The notes under the pieces were generated by a model. It had not been told where the DNA came from. It saw only the letters and a program-made list of their open reading frames with translations, and did not search any database. Shown here piece by piece: positions 1-10,794 of a stretch of 64,000 bases of DNA. Within the stretch, counting starts at the first letter, position 1; the number at the start of each line of letters is the position of its first letter. The stretch is taken from positions 1 to 64,000 of the forward strand of contig NW_027479254.1 in assembly GCF_051014685.1 (NCBI RefSeq), written 5' to 3'. Source of the stretch: Ptiloglossa arizonensis (lineage: Eukaryota > Arthropoda > Insecta > Hymenoptera > Colletidae). A program made the position numbers and the translations under genes.

Positions 1-9
1 ACGGATTGA

Positions 10-17
10 CCTAACCC
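10..17 (+). other. Telomere-like octamer within each monomer
   Basis: The octamer cctaaccc matches eight bases of a (CCCTAA)n telomere strand and occurs at this position in nearly all monomers. Some have acataaccc instead. In a subset (for example near 36647, 38066 and 40011) the neighbouring base has changed so that the run becomes cctaaccctaaa, eleven matching bases of TTAGGG type, with a tail that also fits the TTTAGGG type. Only one unit or so is present per monomer, so this is not a telomere; any link is speculation. Confidence 0.4.
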
Positions 18-64
18 AAAAATTCCTATTGCATCTGAAAGTAGAAACTCGCCCGATTACAACG

Positions 65-85
65 GTATGTGTATTTTTTCCCTAG
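65..85 (+). other. Intron-like GT...AG segment of 21 bp
   Basis: After acg the unit reads gtatgt, then a T6C3 pyrimidine tract, then tag followed by g. This has the layout of a 5' splice site, a polypyrimidine tract and a 3' splice site, but is only 21 bp long. It is present in most monomers. In the frame starting at position 2 of the unit its tag is the only stop in a type A monomer. Some copies lose the GT (acgctatg, near 36168, 37585, 43071 and 46257). Most introns are much longer, and the resemblance is probably chance. Confidence 0.2.
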
Positions 86-86
86 G
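81..86. other. Conserved cctagg palindrome (AvrII site)
   Basis: The hexamer cctagg follows the pyrimidine tract in most monomers, so it recurs at 177-bp spacing and can act as a physical landmark of the array. It is lost in several subtypes: ctagacc in type H monomers, ctagccc in the C variants that follow H, and ctctagg in a subset of type C. These losses mark subtype boundaries in zone 4. Confidence 0.8.
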
Positions 87-119
87 CCATTCTGGTTAAG
101 CATTTGGAGCAGCAGAATT

Positions 120-135
120 GCGAAAAATTTTTTGC
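120..135. other. Near-palindromic A5T6 block
   Basis: The 16 bases gcgaaaaattttttgc match their own reverse complement at 14 of 16 positions. An A5 run directly followed by a T6 run is expected to be intrinsically curved and stiff and is often disfavoured inside nucleosomes. It is the strongest dyad in the unit. Variants in some subtypes interrupt it, including aaatttgttgcc, aattttatgcc, gaaagatttgttgtc and attctttgcc. A role in positioning nucleosomes or binding a protein is possible but not shown. Confidence 0.55.
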
Positions 136-171
136 CTTCTTAACCATTTCTTGGCTTCAAACTCCCATATC

Positions 172-177
172 TCGCGA
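172..177. other. tcgcga palindrome at monomer junction (NruI site)
   Basis: The self-complementary hexamer tcgcga ends each unit in this phase and contains two of its eight CpGs. It is conserved in most monomers. Exceptions include ctcatgaacgg (near 44419, 46731, 54333 and 55040), ctcttgaacgg (near 60176 and 61767), ctcgctaacgg (near 24067, 26368 and 33979) and atcgcgcgaa (near 19107 and 21585). The exceptions recur in matching positions of higher-order copies, so they are inherited variants. Confidence 0.75.
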
Positions 178-354
178 ACGGATTGACCTAACCCAAAAAT
201 TCCAATTGCATCTGAAAGTAGAACCTCGCCAGATTACAGCGGTATGTGTATTTTTTCCCTAGGCCATTCTGGTTAAGCGTTTGGAGCAGCAGAATTGCGA
301 AAAATTTTTTGCCTTCTCAACCACTTCTTGGCTTCAAACTCCCATATCTCGCGA
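178..354 (+). repeat. Type B' monomer
   Basis: This subtype is defined by ccaattgc (an MfeI hexamer absent from types A and C), gtagaacctcg, gccagattacagcgg and otherwise the A sequence. It differs from plain B by cagatt in place of cccgatt. In zone 1 it is normally followed by a type C monomer; in zone 2 it is followed by type A with the tttgttgcc variant. Confidence 0.85.
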
Positions 355-531
355 ACGAATTGACCTAACCCAAAAATTCCTGTAGCGTCTGGAAGTAGAG
401 ACTCGCCCGATTACAACGGTATGTGTATTTTTTCCCTAGGCCATTCTGGTTAAGCGTTTTGAGCAGCAGAATTGCGGAAAATTTTTTGCCTTCTCAACCA
501 TTTCTTGGCTTCAAACTCCCATATCTCGCGA

Positions 532-708
532 ACGGATTGACCTAACCCAAAAATTCCAATTGCATCTGAAAGTAGAACCTCGCCCGATTACAGCGGTATG
601 TGTATTTTTTCCCTAGGCCATTCTGGTTAAGCGTTTGGAGCAGCAGAATTGCGAAAAATTTTTTGCCTTCTCAACCATTTCTTGGCTTCAAACTCCCATA
701 TCTCGCGA
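532..708 (+). repeat. Type B monomer
   Basis: Plain type B carries ccaattgc, gtagaacctcgcccg and attacagcgg. With few exceptions it is directly followed by a type C unit, forming a 354-bp B-C dimer that recurs from one end of the window to the other (for example 1948-2301, 36283-36636, 39644-39997, 59849-60202). The pairing suggests an old dimeric stage of this satellite. Confidence 0.85.
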
Positions 709-885
709 ACGGATTGACCTAACCCAAAAATTCCTGTAGCGTCTGGAAGTAGAGACTCGCCCGATTACAACGGTATGTGTATTTTTTCCCTAGGCCATTC
801 TGGTTAAGCGTTTTGAGCAGCAGAATTGCGGAAAATTTTTTGCCTTCTCAACCATTTCTTGGCTTCAAACTCCCATATCTCGCGA
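709..885 (+). repeat. Type C monomer
   Basis: Type C is the most diverged common form in the middle block: cctgtagcgtctggaag followed by tagagactcg. In zone 1 it also carries cgttttgagc and ttgcggaaaa downstream, linked variants lost in most C units of later zones. Variants of the same block are tatagcgtctgg, tgtggcgtctgg and tgcagcgtctgg. In the otherwise open frame of the unit, tag in this block is a stop. Confidence 0.85.
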
Positions 886-1870
886 ACGGATTGACCTAAC
901 CCAAAAATTCCTATTGCATCTGAAAGTAGAAACTCGCCCGATTACAACGGTATGTGTATTTTTTCCCTAGGCCATTCTGGTTAAGCGTTTGGAGCAGCAG
1001 AATTGCGAAAAATTTGTTGCCTTCTCAACCATTTCTTGGCTTCAAACTCCCATATCTCGCGAACGGATTGACCTAACCCAAAAATTCCTATTGCATCTGA
1101 AAGTAGAAACTCGCCCGATTACAACGGTATGTGTATTTTTTCCCTAGGCCATTCTGGTTAAGCGTTTGGAGCAGCAGAATTGCGAAAAATTTTTTGCCTT
1201 CTCAACCATTTCTTGGCTTCAAACTCCCATATCTCGCGAACGGATTGACCTAACCCAAAAATTCCTATTGCATCTGAAAGTAGAAACTCGCCCGATTACA
1301 ACGGTATGTGTATTTTTTCCCTAGGCCATTTTGGTTAAGCGTTTGGAGCAGCAGAATTGCGAAAAATTTTTTGCCTTCTCAACCATTTCTTGGCTTCAAA
1401 CTCCCATATCTCGCGAACGGATTTACCTAACCCAAAAATTCCTATTGCATCTGAAAGTAGAAACTCGCCCGATTACAACGGTATGTGTATCTTTTCCCTA
1501 GGCCATTCTGGTTAAGCATTTGGAGCAGCAGAATTGCGAAAAATTTTTTGCCTTCTTAACCATTTCTTGGCTTCAAACTCCCATATCTCGCGAACGGATT
1601 GACCTAACCCAAAAATTCCAATTGCATCTGAAAGTAGAACCTCGCCAGATTACAGCGGTATGTGTATTTTTTCCCTAGGCCATTCTGGTTAAGCGTTTGG
1701 AGCAGCAGAATTGCGAAAAATTTTTTGCCTTCTCAACCATTTCTTGGCTTCAAACTCCCATATCTCGCGAACGGATTGACCTAACCCAAAAATTCCTGTA
1801 GCGTCTGGAAGTAGAGACTCGCCCGATTACAACGGTATGTGTATTTTTTCCCTAGGCCATTCTGGTTAAG

Positions 1871-4800
1871 CGTTTTGAGCAGCAGAATTGCGGAAAATTT
1901 TTTGCCTTCTCAACCATTTCTTGGCTTCAAACTCCCATATCTCGCGAACGGATTGACCTAACCCAAAAATTCCAATTGCATCTGAAAGTAGAACCTCGCC
2001 CGATTACAGCGGTATGTGTATTTTTTCCCTAGGCCATTCTGGTTAAGCGTTTGGAGCAGCAGAATTGCGAAAAATTTTTTGCCTTCTCAACCATTTCTTG
2101 GCTTCAAACTCCCATATCTCGCGAACGGATTGACCTAACCCAAAAATTCCTGTAGCGTCTGGAAGTAGAGACTCGCCCGATTACAACGGTATGTGTATTT
2201 TTTCCCTAGGCCATTCTGGTTAAGCGTTTTGAGCAGCAGAATTGCGGAAAATTTTTTGCCTTCTCAACCATTTCTTGGCTTCAAACTCCCATATCTCGCG
2301 AACGGATTGACCTAACCCAAAAATTCCTATTGCATCTGAAAGTAGAAACTCGCCCGATTACAACGGTATGTGTATTTTTTCCCTAGGCCATTCTGGTTAA
2401 GCGTTTGGAGCAGCAGAATTGCGAAAAATTTGTTGCCTTCTCAACCATTTCTTGGCTTCAAACTCCCATATCTCGCGAACGGATTGACCTAACCCAAAAA
2501 TTCCTATTGCATCTGAAAGTAGAAACTCGCCCGATTACAACGGTATGTGTATTTTTTCCCTAGGCCATTCTGGTTAAGCGTTTGGAGCAGCAGAATTGCG
2601 AAAAATTTTTTGCCTTCTCAACCATTTCTTGGCTTCAAACTCCCATATCTCGCGAACGGATTGACCTAACCCAAAAATTCCTATTGCATCTGAAAGTAGA
2701 AACTCGCCCGATTACAACGGTATGTGTATTTTTTACCTAGGCCATTCTGGTAAAGCGTTTGGAGCAGCAGAATTGCGAAAAATTTTTTGCATTCTCAACA
2801 ATTTCTTGGCTTCAAACTCCCATATCTCGCGAACGGATTGACCTAACCCAAAAATTCCAATTGCATCTGAAAGTAGAACCTCGCCAGATTACAGCGGTAT
2901 GTGTATTTTTTCCCTAGGCCATTCTGGTTAAGCGTTTGGAGCAGCAGAATTGCGAAAAATTTTTTGCCTTCTCAACCATTTCTTGGCTTCAAACTCCCAT
3001 ATCTCGCGAACGGATTGACCTAACCCAAAAATTCCTGTAGCGTCTGGAAGTAGAGACTCGCCCGATTACAACGGTATGTGTATTTTTTCCCTAGGCCATT
3101 CTGGTTAAGCGTTTTGAGCAGCAGAATTGCGGAAAATTTTTTGCCTTCTCAACCATTTCTTGGCTTCAAACTCCCATATCTCGCGAACGGATTGACCTAA
3201 CCCAAAAATTCCTATTGCATCTGAAAGTAGAAACTCGCCCGATTACAACGGTATGTGTATTTTTTCCCTAGGCCATTCTGGTTAAGCGTTTGGAGCAGCA
3301 GAATTGCGAAAAATTTTTTGCCTCCTCAACCATTTCTTGGATTCAAACTCCCATATCTCGCGAACGGATTGACCTAACCCAAAAATTCCTATTGCATCTG
3401 AAAGTAGAAACTCGCCCGATTACAACGGTATGTGTATTTTGTCCCTAGGCCATTCTGGTTAAGCGTTTGGAGCAGCAGAATTGCGAAAAATTTTTTGCCT
3501 TCTCAACCATTTCTTGGCTTCAAACTCCCATATCTCGCGAACGGATTGACCTAACCCAAAAATTCCAATTGCATCTGAAAGTAGAACCTCGCCCGATTAC
3601 AGCGGTATGTGTATTTTTTCCCTAGGCCATTCTGGTTAAGCGTTTGGAGCAGCAGAATTGCGAAAATTTTTTTGCCTTCTCAACCATTTCTTGGCTTCAA
3701 ACTCCCATATCTCGCGAACGGATTGACCTAACCCAAAAATTCCTGTAGCGTCTGGAAGTAGAGACTCGCCCGATTACAACGGTATGTGTATTTTTTCCCT
3801 AGGCCATTTTGGTTAAGCGTTTGGAGCAGCAGAATTGCGAAAAATTTTTTCCTTCTCAACCATTTCTTGGCTTCAAACTCCCATATCTCGCGAACGGATT
3901 GACCTAACCCAAAAATTCCTATTGCATCTGAAAGTAGAAACTCGCCCGATTACAACGGTATGTGTATTTCTTCCCTAGGCCATTCTGGTTAAGCGTTTTG
4001 AGCAGCAGAATTGCGGAAAATTTTTTGCCTTCTCAACCATTTCTTGGCTTCAAACTCCCATATCTCGCGAACGGATTGACCTAACCCAAAAATTCCAATT
4101 GCATCTGAAAGTAGAACCTCGCCCGATTACAGCGGTATGTGTATTTTTTCCCTAGGCCATTCTGGTTAAGCGTTTGGAGCAGCAGAATTGCGAAAAATTT
4201 TTTGCCTTCTCAACCATTTCTTGGCTTCAAACTCCCATATCTCGCGAACGGATTGACCTAACCCAAAAATTCCTGTAGCGTCTGGAAGTAGAGACTCGCC
4301 CGATTACAACGGTATGTGTATTTTTTCCCTAGGCCATTCTGGTTAAGCGTTTTGAGCAGCAGAATTGCGGAAAATTTTTTGCCTTCTCAACCATTTCTTG
4401 GCTTCAAACTCCCATATCTCGCGAACGGATTGACCTAACCCAAAAATTCCTATTGCATCTGAAAGTAGAAACTCGCCCGATTACAACGGTATGTGTATTT
4501 TTTCCCTAGGCCATTCTGGTTAAGCGTTTGGAGCAGCAGAATTGCGAAAAATTTGTTGCCTTCTCAACCATTTCTTGGCTTCAAACTCCCATATCTCGCG
4601 AACGGATTGACCTAACCCAAAAATTCCTATTGCATCTGAAAGTAGAAACTCGCCCGATTACAACGGTATGTGTATTTTTTCCCTAGGCCATTCTGGTTAA
4701 GCGTTTGGAGCAGCAGAATTGCGAAAAATTTTTTGCCTTCTCAACCATTTCTTGGCTTCAAACTCCCATATCTCGCGAACGGATTGACCTAACCCAAAAA

Positions 4801-6116
4801 TTCCTATTGCATCTGAAAGTAGAAACTCGCCCGATTACAACGGTATGTGTATTTTTTACCTAGGCCATTCTGGTAAAGCGTTTGGAGCAGCAGAATTGCG
4901 AAAAATTTTTTGCATTCTCAACCATTTCTTGGCTTCAAACTCCCATATCTCGCGAACGGATTGACCTAACCCAAAAATTCCAATTGCATCTGAAAGTAGA
5001 ACCTCGCCAGATTACAGCGGTATGTGTATTTTTTCCCTAGGCCATTCTGGTTAAGCGTTTGGAGCAGCAGAATTGCGAAAAATTTTTTGCCTTCTCAACC
5101 ATTTCTTGGCTTCAAACTCCCATATCTCGCGAACGGATTGACCTAACCCAAAAATTCCTGTAGCGTCTGGAAGTAGAGACTCGCCCGATTACAACGGTAT
5201 GTGTATTTTTTCCCTAGGCCATTCTGGTTAAGCGTTTTGAGCAGCAGAATTGCGGAAAATTTTTTGCCTTCTCAACCATTTCTTGGCTTCAAACTCCCAT
5301 ATCTCGCGAACGGATTGACCTAACCCAAAAATTCCTATTGCATCTGAAAGTAGAAACTCGCCCGATTACAACGGTATGTGTATTTTTTCCCTAGGCCATT
5401 CTGGTTAAGCGTTTGGAGCAGCAGAATTGCGAAAAATTTTTTGCCTCCTCAACCATTTCTTGGATTCAAACTCCCATATCTCGCGAACGGATTGACCTAA
5501 CCCAAAAATTCCTATTGCATCTGAAAGTAGAAACTCGCCCGATTACAACGGTATGTGTATTTTGTCCCTAGGCCATTCTGGTTAAGCGTTTGGAGCAGCA
5601 GAATTGCGAAAAATTTTTTGCCTTCTCAACCATTTCTTGGCTTCAAACTCCCATATCTCGCGAACGGATTGACCTAACCCAAAAATTCCAATTGCATCTG
5701 AAAGTAGAACCTCGCCCGATTACAGCGGTATGTGTATTTTTTCCCTAGGCCATTCTGGTTAAGCGTTTGGAGCAGCAGAATTGCGAAAATTTTTTTGCCT
5801 TCTCAACCATTTCTTGGCTTCAAACTCCCATATCTCGCGAACGGATTGACCTAACCCAAAAATTCCTGTAGCGTCTGGAAGTAGAGACTCGCCCGATTAC
5901 AACGGTATGTGTATTTTTTCCCTAGGCCATTTTGGTTAAGCGTTTGGAGCAGCAGAATTGCGAAAAATTTTTTCCTTCTCAACCATTTCTTGGCTTCAAA
6001 CTCCCATATCTCGCGAACGGATTGACCTAACCCAAAAATTCCTATTGCATCTGAAAGTAGAAACTCGCCCGATTACAACGGTATGTGTATTTCTTCCCTA
6101 GGCCATTCTGGTTAAG
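1871..6116 (+). repeat. Tandem 12-monomer duplication, 2 x 2123 bp
   Basis: Two adjacent near-identical blocks lie at about 1871-3993 and 3994-6116. Private markers repeat at an exact 2123-bp offset: tttttacctagg (a at 2735 and 4858), cctcctcaacc with tggattc, ttttgtcccta, a cgaaaattttttt variant, a 1-bp deletion (3850 and 5973) and tatttcttccc (c at 3970 and 6093). The period is 12 x 177 minus the deleted base. I noticed one difference, caacaattt near 2800 against caaccattt. The junction is the hybrid monomer at 3894, which has tatttcttccc upstream and cgttttgagc plus ttgcggaaaa downstream, so the exchange lies between 3971 and 3995. Confidence 0.85.
3839..3852 (+). other. Inherited 1-bp deletion, first of three copies
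   Basis: The unit normally reads aaaaattttttgccttctc. Here, near 5973 and near 7919 it reads ttttttccttctc, one g short, giving 176-bp monomers. All three sit in a monomer with ccattttgg and are followed by a unit with tatttcttccc. They are therefore one ancestral deletion copied by segment duplication, and serve as a tracer of it. Confidence 0.85.
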
Positions 6117-6370
6117 CGTTTGGAGCAGCAGAATTGCGAAAAATTTTTTGCCTTCTCAACCATTTCTTGGCTTCAAACTCCCATATCTCGCGAACGGATT
6201 GACCTAACCCAAAAATTCCTGTAGCGTCTGGAAGTAGAGACTCGCCCGATTACAACGGTATGTGTATTTTTTCCCTAGGCCATTTTGGTTAAGCGTTTGG
6301 AGCAGTAGAATTGCGAAAAATTTTTTGCCTTCTCAACCATTTCTTGGCTTCAAACTCCCATATCTCGCGA

Positions 6371-7786
6371 ACGGATTGACCTAACCCAAAAATTCCTATT
6401 GCATCTGAAAGTAGAAACTCGCCCGATTACAACGGTATGTGTATTTTTTCCCTAGGCCATTCTGGTTAAGCATTTGGAGCAGCAGAATTGCGAAAAATTT
6501 TTTGCCTTCTTAACCATTTCTTGGCTTCAAACTCCCATATCTCGCGAACGGATTGACCTAACCCAAAAATTCCAATTGCATCTGAAAGTAGAACCTCGCC
6601 AGATTACAGCGGTATGTGTATTTTTTCCCTAGGCCATTCTGGTTAAGCGTTTGGAGCAGCAGAATTGCGAAAAATTTTTTGCCTTCTCAACCATTTCTTG
6701 GCTTCAAACTCCCATATCTCGCGAACGAATTGACCTAACCCAAAAATTCCTGTAGCGTCTGGAAGTAGAGACTCGCCCGATTACAACGGTATGTGTATTT
6801 TTTCCCTAGGCCATTCTGGTTAAGCGTTTTGAGCAGCAGAATTGCGGAAAATTTTTTGCCTTCTCAACCATTTCTTGGCTTCAAACTCCCATATCTCGCG
6901 AACGGATTGACCTAACCCAAAAATTCCAATTGCATCTGAAAGTAGAACCTCGCCCGATTACAGCGGTATGTGTATTTTTTCCCTAGGCCATTCTGGTTAA
7001 GCGTTTGGAGCAGCAGAATTGCGAAAAATTTTTTGCCTTCTCAACCATTTCTTGGCTTCAAACTCCCATATCTCGCGAACGGATTGACCTAACCCAAAAA
7101 TTCCTGTAGCGTCTGGAAGTAGAGACTCGCCCGATTACAACGGTATGTGTATTTTTTCCCTAGGCCATTCTGGTTAAGCGTTTTGAGCAGCAGAATTGCG
7201 GAAAATTTTTTGCCTTCTCAACCATTTCTTGGCTTCAAACTCCCATATCTCGCGAACGGATTGACCTAACCCAAAAATTCCTATTGCATCTGAAAGTAGA
7301 AACTCGCCCGATTACAACGGTATGTGTATTTTTTCCCTAGGCCATTCTGGTTAAGCGTTTGGAGCAGCAGAATTGCGACAAATTTGTTGCCTTCTCAACC
7401 ATTTCTTGGCTTCAAACTCCCATATCTCGCGAACGGATTGACCTAACCCAAAAATTCCTATTGCATCTGAAAGTAGAAACTCGCCCGATTACAACGGTAT
7501 GTGTATTTTTTCCCTAGGCCATTCTGGTTAAGCGTTTGGAGCAGCAGAATTGCGAAAAATTTTTTGCCTTCTCAACCATTTCTTGGCTTCAAACTCCCAT
7601 ATCTCGCGAACGGATTGACCTAACCCAAAAATTCCTATTGCATCTGAAAGTAGAAACTCGCCCGATTACAACGGTATGTGTATTTTTTCCCTAGGCCATT
7701 TTGGTTAAGCGTTTGGAGCAGCAGAATTGCGAAAAATTTTTTGCCTTCTCAACCATTTCTTGGCTTCAAACTCCCATATCTCGCGA
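6371..7786 (+). repeat. Eight-monomer block repeating 1-1416
   Basis: Markers of the first eight monomers recur here at a 6370-bp offset: catttggag with cttcttaacc, then B', C with the rare acgaattgac start (355 and 6725), B, C, A with tttgttgcc, A, and A with ccattttgg. A difference is gcgacaaattt near 7377 against gcgaaaaattt. The offset is 36 monomers minus two inherited deletions. The match stops in the ninth unit, where 1417 has acggatttacc and this block has accgattgacc. Confidence 0.75.
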
Positions 7787-8847
7787 ACCGATTGACCTAA
7801 CCCAAAAATTCCTATTGCATCTGAAAGTAGAAACTCGCCCGATTACAACGGTATGTGTATTTTTTCCCTAGGCCATTTTGGTTAAGCGTTTGGAGCAGCA
7901 GAATTGCGAAAAATTTTTTCCTTCTCAACCATTTCTTGGCTTCAAACTCCCATATCTCGCGAACGGATTGACCTAACCCAAAAATTCCTATTGCATCTGA
8001 AAGTAGAAACTCGCCCGATTACAACGGTATGTGTATTTCTTCCCTAGGCCATTCTGGTTAAGCGTTTGGAGCAGCAGAATTGCGAAAAATTAGTTGCCTT
8101 CTCAACCATTTCTTGGCTTCAAACTCCCATATATCGCGAACGGATTGACCTAACCCAAAAATTCCAATTGCATCTGAAAGTAGAACCTCGCCCGATTACA
8201 GCGGTATGTGTATTTTTTCCTTAGGCCATTCTGGTTAAGCGTTTGGAGCAGCAGAATTGCGAAAAATTTTTTGCATTCTCAACCATTTCTTGGCTTCAAA
8301 CTCCCATATCTCGCGAACGGATTGACCTAACCCAAAAATTCCTATTGCATCTGAAAGTAGAAACTCGCCCGATTACAACGGTATGTGTATTTTTTCCCTA
8401 GGCCATTCTGGTTAAGCGTTTGGAGCAGCAGAATTGCGAAAAATTTTTTGCCTTCTCAACCATTTCTTGGCTTCAAACTCCCATATCTCGCGAACGGATT
8501 GACCTAACCCAAAAATTCCAATTGCATCTGAAAGTAGAACCTCGCCCGATTACAGCGGTATGTCTATTTTTTCCCTAGGCCATTCTGGTTAAGCGTTTGG
8601 AGCAGCAGAATTGCGAAAAATGTTTTGGCTTCTCAACCATTTCTTGGCTTCAAACTCCCATATCTCGCGAACGGATTGACCTAACCCAAAAATTCCTGTA
8701 GCGTCTGGAAGTAGAGACTCGCCCGATTACAACGGTATGTGTATTTTTTCCCTAGGCCATTTTGGTTAAGCGTTTGGAGCAGCAGAATTGCGAAAAATTT
8801 TTTGCCTTCTCAACCATTTCTTGGCTTCAAACTCCCATATCTCGCGA

Positions 8848-10794
8848 ACGGATTGACATAACCCAAAAATTCCTATTGCATCTGAAAGTAGAAACTCGCC
8901 CGATTACAACGGTATGTGTATTTTTTCCCTAGGCCATTCTGGTTAAGCATTTGGAGCAGCAGAATTGCGAAAAATTTTTTGCCTTCTTAACCATTTCTTG
9001 GCTTCAAACTCCCATATCTCGCGAACGGATTGACCTAACCCAAAAATTCCAATTGCATCTGAAAGTAGAACCTCGCCAGATTACAGCGGTATGTGTATTT
9101 TTTCCCTAGGCCATTCTGGTTAAGCGTTTGGAGCAGCAGAATTGCGAAAAATTTTTTGCCTTCTCAACCATTTCTTGGCTTCAAACTCCCATATCTCGCG
9201 AACGGATTGACCTAACCCAAAAATTCCTGTAGCGTCTGGAAGTAGAGACTCGCCCGATTACAACGGTATGTGTATTTTTTCCCTAGGCCATTCTGGTTAA
9301 GCGTTTTGAGCAGCAGAATTGCGGAAAATTTTTTGCCTTCTCAACCATTTCTTGGCTTCAAACTCCCATATCTCGCGAACGGATTGACCTAACCCAAAAA
9401 TTCCAATTGCATCTGAAAGTAGAACCTCGCCCGATTACAGCGGTATGTGTATTTTTTCCCTAGGCCATTCTGGTTAAGCGTTTGGAGCAGCAGAATTGCG
9501 AAAAATTTTTTGCCTTCTCAACCATTTCTTGGCTTCAAACTCCCATATCTCGCGAACGGATTGACCTAACCCAAAAATTCCTGTAGCGTCTGGAAGTAGA
9601 GACTCGCCCGATTACAACGGTATGTGTATTTTTTCCCTAGGCCATTCTGGTTAAGCGTTTTGAGCAGCAGAATTGCGGAAAATTTTTTGCCTTCTCAACC
9701 ATTTCTTGGCTTCAAACTCCCATATCTCGAGAACGGATTGACCTAACCCAAAAATTCCTATTGCATCTGAAAGTAGAAACTCGCCCGATTACAACGGTAT
9801 GTGTATTTTTTCCCTAGGCCATTCTGGTTAAGCGTTTGGAGCAGCAGAATTGCGAAAAATTTGTTGCCTTCTCAACCATTTCTTGGCTTCAAACTCCCAT
9901 ATCTCGCGAACGGATTGACCTAACCCAAAAATTCCTATTACATCTGAAAGTAGAAACTCGCCCGATTACAACGGTATGTGTATTTTTTCCCTAGGCCATT
10001 CTGGTTAAGCGTTTGGAGCAGCAGAATTGCGAAAAATTTTTTGCCTTCTCAACCATTTCTTGGCTTCAAACTCCCATATCTCGCGAACGGATTGACCTAA
10101 CCCAAAAATTCCTATTGCATCTGAAAGTAGAAACTCGCCCGATTACAACGGTATGTGTATTTTTTACCTAGGCCATTCTGGTAAAGCGTTTGGAGCAGCA
10201 GAATTGCGAAAAATTTTTTGCATTCTCAACCATTTCTTGGCTTCAAACTCCCATATCTCGCGAACGGATTGACCTAACCCAAAAATTCCAATTGCATCTG
10301 AAAGTAGAACCTCGCCAGATTACAGCGGTATGTGTATTTTTTCCCTAGGCCATTCTGGTTAAGCGTTTGGAGCAGCAGAATTGCGAAAAATTTTTTGCCT
10401 TCTCAACCATTTCTTGGCTTCAAACTCCCATATCTCGCGAACGGATTGACCTAACCCAAAAATTCCTGTAGCGTCTGGAAGTAGAGACTCGCCCGATTAC
10501 AACGGTATGTGTATTTTTTCCCTAGGCCATTCTGGTTAAGCGTTTTGAGCAGCAGAATTGCGGAAAATTTTTTGCCTTCTCAACCATTTCTTTGCTTCAA
10601 ACTCCCATATCTCGCGAACGGATTGACCTAACCCAAAAATTCCTATTGCATCTGAAAGTAGAAACTCGCCCGATTACAACGGTATGTGTATTTTTTCCCT
10701 AGGCCATTCTGGTTAAGCGTTTGGAGCAGCAGAATTGCGAAAAATTTTTTGCCTCCTCAACCATTTCTTGGATTCAAACTCCCATATCTCGCGA
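8848..10794 (+). repeat. Eleven-monomer block repeating 1417-3363
   Basis: The marker order catttggag, B', C, B, C, A with tttgttgcc, A, tttttacctagg, B', C, cctcctcaacc with tggattc matches monomers starting at 1417, offset by 7431 bp (42 monomers minus three deletions). Private changes in this copy include gacataaccc at the start, ctcgagaacgg near 9728, cctattacatctg near 9937 and ttctttgcttc near 10590, so it is older or less homogenised than the pair at 1871-6116. Confidence 0.7.

Larger units (their letters stand above)
1..177 (+). repeat. Type A monomer (reference unit)
   Basis: This copy serves as the reference for positions inside the unit. Landmarks in order are a telomere-like cctaaccc (10-17), a short A-tract (18-22), the subtype-defining block (23-64), a T6C3 tract (74-82) ending in an AvrII-type cctagg (81-86), a near-palindromic A/T block (120-135) and a tcgcga palindrome at the junction with the next unit (172-177). 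Type A is defined by cctattgcatctg, gtagaaactcg and cccgattacaacgg. This copy also carries catttggag in place of cgtttggag and cttcttaacc in place of cttctcaacc, a pair of linked variants seen again at 1417, 6371 and 8848. Confidence 0.9.
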
